Shown here one piece after another: positions 62,855 through 64,000 of a stretch of 64,000 bases of DNA (position 1 is its first letter; each line of letters begins with the position of its first letter). Position numbers and translations under genes: made by a program. Origin of the DNA: Klebsiella pneumoniae (GTDB lineage Bacteria; Myxococcota_A; UBA796; SXON01); NCBI GenBank assembly GCA_945861635.1, contig CAMAWH010000005.1, forward strand, positions 100,342 through 164,341, written 5' to 3'. Below the pieces are notes generated by a model, which saw only the letters and a program-made list of their open reading frames with translations, did not search any database and was not told the DNA's origin.

Positions 62855-64000
62855 TAAAGGTAGCCCCAGGTCCAACCGGGTGTCATTTCGGGGTCCGGCA
62901 GCGGATTGACCACCTCCATCATGCAGTACGCCATCAGCGAATGTACGTACGTATTGCTGTTGGGCCCCGAATGCGCGTAGTAGCGATAGGGGGGCGTGTG
63001 CGCATTGATCTGACTCATTTGACCGGAAAGGCAATTCCTCACCGCCAATGCAGACTTGCACGCGCCAGAGCCGTAGGGGAATACGTAGGTGACCATCGGC
63101 AGCGTGTGGCGGGCCGCCCATTTGGCATCGTCTTCAGCATCGTCACCAATAAGCAGGCACCCTCCGTTCAGGAGCATTCCCGGAAGGTCCAAAAATACGC
63201 CAGCGCCGGAGGCCAATATCGGCTCACACTCACCCGGCTGGCCCTCGTGATGTGTGGTCCTTCCGGTCTCATCCCGCACCGTGAGAAACAGGTGATACAG
63301 ACCCAGCGCGTGCGAGAGCGCAGAGTTGCCGACTGGCGTGCCGGTAACAGCAATTTCGCAAACGGGCTGATCACCGTCCGGGTAGGGCGTTCCGCCACCT
63401 GCCCAACCGCCTTCTTGCTCCTCCTCCCCGTTCTTGTCGTAGACGTCCGGTACCCGATGATCACTGTCGCGGACGCGTCGTGTACCCGGCTTGGGCGCCG
63501 GGATCGCCGTGGCATCCGGGCGACATTGCCGGTCCTCGGGCTCGATCTTGAGGGGTGGCGTCACGTCGGGCGGCCCACCCCCACCACCCGGAACCGTCGA
63601 GTCGTCCACAAACGGGGGGTCGCCATCGTACGGGAAGGGCTCGTCGTCTTCCGGCCACCCCTTCCACCACGGCTCGCAAATCCGTTCCACGTCGCCCCAG
63701 TCAAAATCGTCTTTTTCGATGTCCCCCTCACTATCGCCACCGTGATCCGTACACTCAAAGTTCGTGTAGTCATCATTCTGACACAGAAACTTGCACATGC
63801 AGCATCCGTCACCTTCTCCAAAGTAGTCCGCGCTGTAGTAGCAAACAGGGTAGCCCGACTTCGAATCGACGTCCGTCCCGTATTTGTCGTTGCACGACGA
63901 GGTTGAAGCGTCCATCAACTGCGTCGTCCACCAATCGCACTTCGCGGACTCGTCCGTGCACCACACATGCAGTCTACAAAACTCGTAGTATTCATCGTCC
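62854..64000 (-). CDS. Unknown Cys/Asp-rich protein, 5' end beyond the window
   Basis: The frame is still open at the window edge (DDEYYEFCRL upstream of GTG 63966), so this is a 3' fragment of at least 382 residues. The N-terminal visible part is rich in Cys and Asp (CDWWTTQLMDASTSSC, CCMCKFLC), the middle is acidic and Pro/Gly-rich (STVPGGGGGPPDVTPP), and the C-terminal domain contains ALGLYHLFLTVRD and YRYYAHSGPNSNTYVHSLM. The GPNSNTYV motif with nearby His resembles catalytic segments of some bacterial papain-like or toxin domains, but identity is unproven. It is coupled to the small gene at 62411. Confidence 0.55.
   Translation of the reverse strand, partial: DDEYYEFCRLHVWCTDESAKCDWWTTQLMDASTSSCNDKYGTDVDSKSGYPVCYYSADYFGEGDGCCMCKFLCQNDDYTNFECTDHGGDSEGDIEKDDFDWGDVERICEPWWKGWPEDDEPFPYDGDPPFVDDSTVPGGGGGPPDVTPPLKIEPEDRQCRPDATAIPAPKPGTRRVRDSDHRVPDVYDKNGEEEQEGGWAGGGTPYPDGDQPVCEIAVTGTPVGNSALSHALGLYHLFLTVRDETGRTTHHEGQPGECEPILASGAGVFLDLPGMLLNGGCLLIGDDAEDDAKWAARHTLPMVTYVFPYGSGACKSALAVRNCLSGQMSQINAHTPPYRYYAHSGPNSNTYVHSLMAYCMMEVVNPLPDPEMTPGWTWGYL

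Overview
The window is high-GC, tightly packed bacterial DNA with almost no intergenic space. Neighbouring genes repeatedly share stop/start bases (NTGA or TGATG). The gene content points to a Gram-negative, two-membrane bacterium of the Myxococcota or a close relative. The evidence is five lipoproteins with arrays of MopE-like Cys/Asp modules, a myxobacterial-type OMP barrel, a PilY1/minor-pilin cluster, Tol and Tam envelope systems, and many lipoprotein or Sec signals. No rRNA, CRISPR array, integrase or intact insertion sequence was found.

Layout. 0-8.2 kb (minus): an NtrC-type sigma-54 response regulator heads an operon with a TPR lipoprotein, a GspH/FimT-type pseudopilin, PilV, PilW, PilX and PilY1, i.e. 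the tip complex of a type IV pilus. 8.3-11.4 kb (plus): two GT4 glycosyltransferases flank a YbjN-like protein. 11.4-16.5 kb (plus): a periplasmic TPR protein, TolQ, TolR, a TolA/TonB-like protein, TolB and a Ppx/GppA phosphatase; Pal is missing. 16.7-26.3 kb: two tandem paralogous MopE/beta-helix lipoproteins (plus) converge on a MopE/FG-GAP lipoprotein (minus). A small inverted-repeat element and a half copy of it lie in the flanking gaps. 26.6-35.3 kb (minus): TamB, TamA and a polytopic membrane protein.

35.3-44.7 kb (plus): tRNA-Gly(CCC), ClpS-ClpA, a FapA/bactofilin-like protein, a HEAT-repeat protein, a vWA lipoprotein, an OMP barrel, a TPR protein, a 29-residue membrane peptide and a hypothetical protein. 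ThiD follows on the minus strand. 45.4-54.8 kb is the most striking region. BoxR (HTH plus shikimate-kinase-like regulator) diverges from BoxC and BoxB, the oxygen-dependent benzoyl-CoA epoxidation pathway. In the same coupled gene string lie three subunits of a molybdenum 4-hydroxybenzoyl-CoA reductase (HcrC, HcrA, HcrB, with the diagnostic four-Cys 4Fe-4S insertion) and an acyltransferase. The encoded route is probably 4-hydroxybenzoyl-CoA to benzoyl-CoA to 2,3-epoxybenzoyl-CoA to ring-cleaved product. It joins a reductive step best known from anaerobes to an aerobic one.

54.8-64 kb: a B-box zinc finger/metzincin membrane protease, another MopE/FG-GAP lipoprotein, a glycosidase-like lipoprotein, a fifth MopE lipoprotein with a glycine-rich C-terminus, a 5'-truncated PIN-domain (VapC-like) remnant and two coupled unknown genes, one running off the window edge.

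Two genes (a GT4 gene at 10210 and tamA at 31340) have conserved N-termini or a signal peptide that can only be included if translation starts at CTG, in both cases inside a CTGA overlap with the upstream stop codon.
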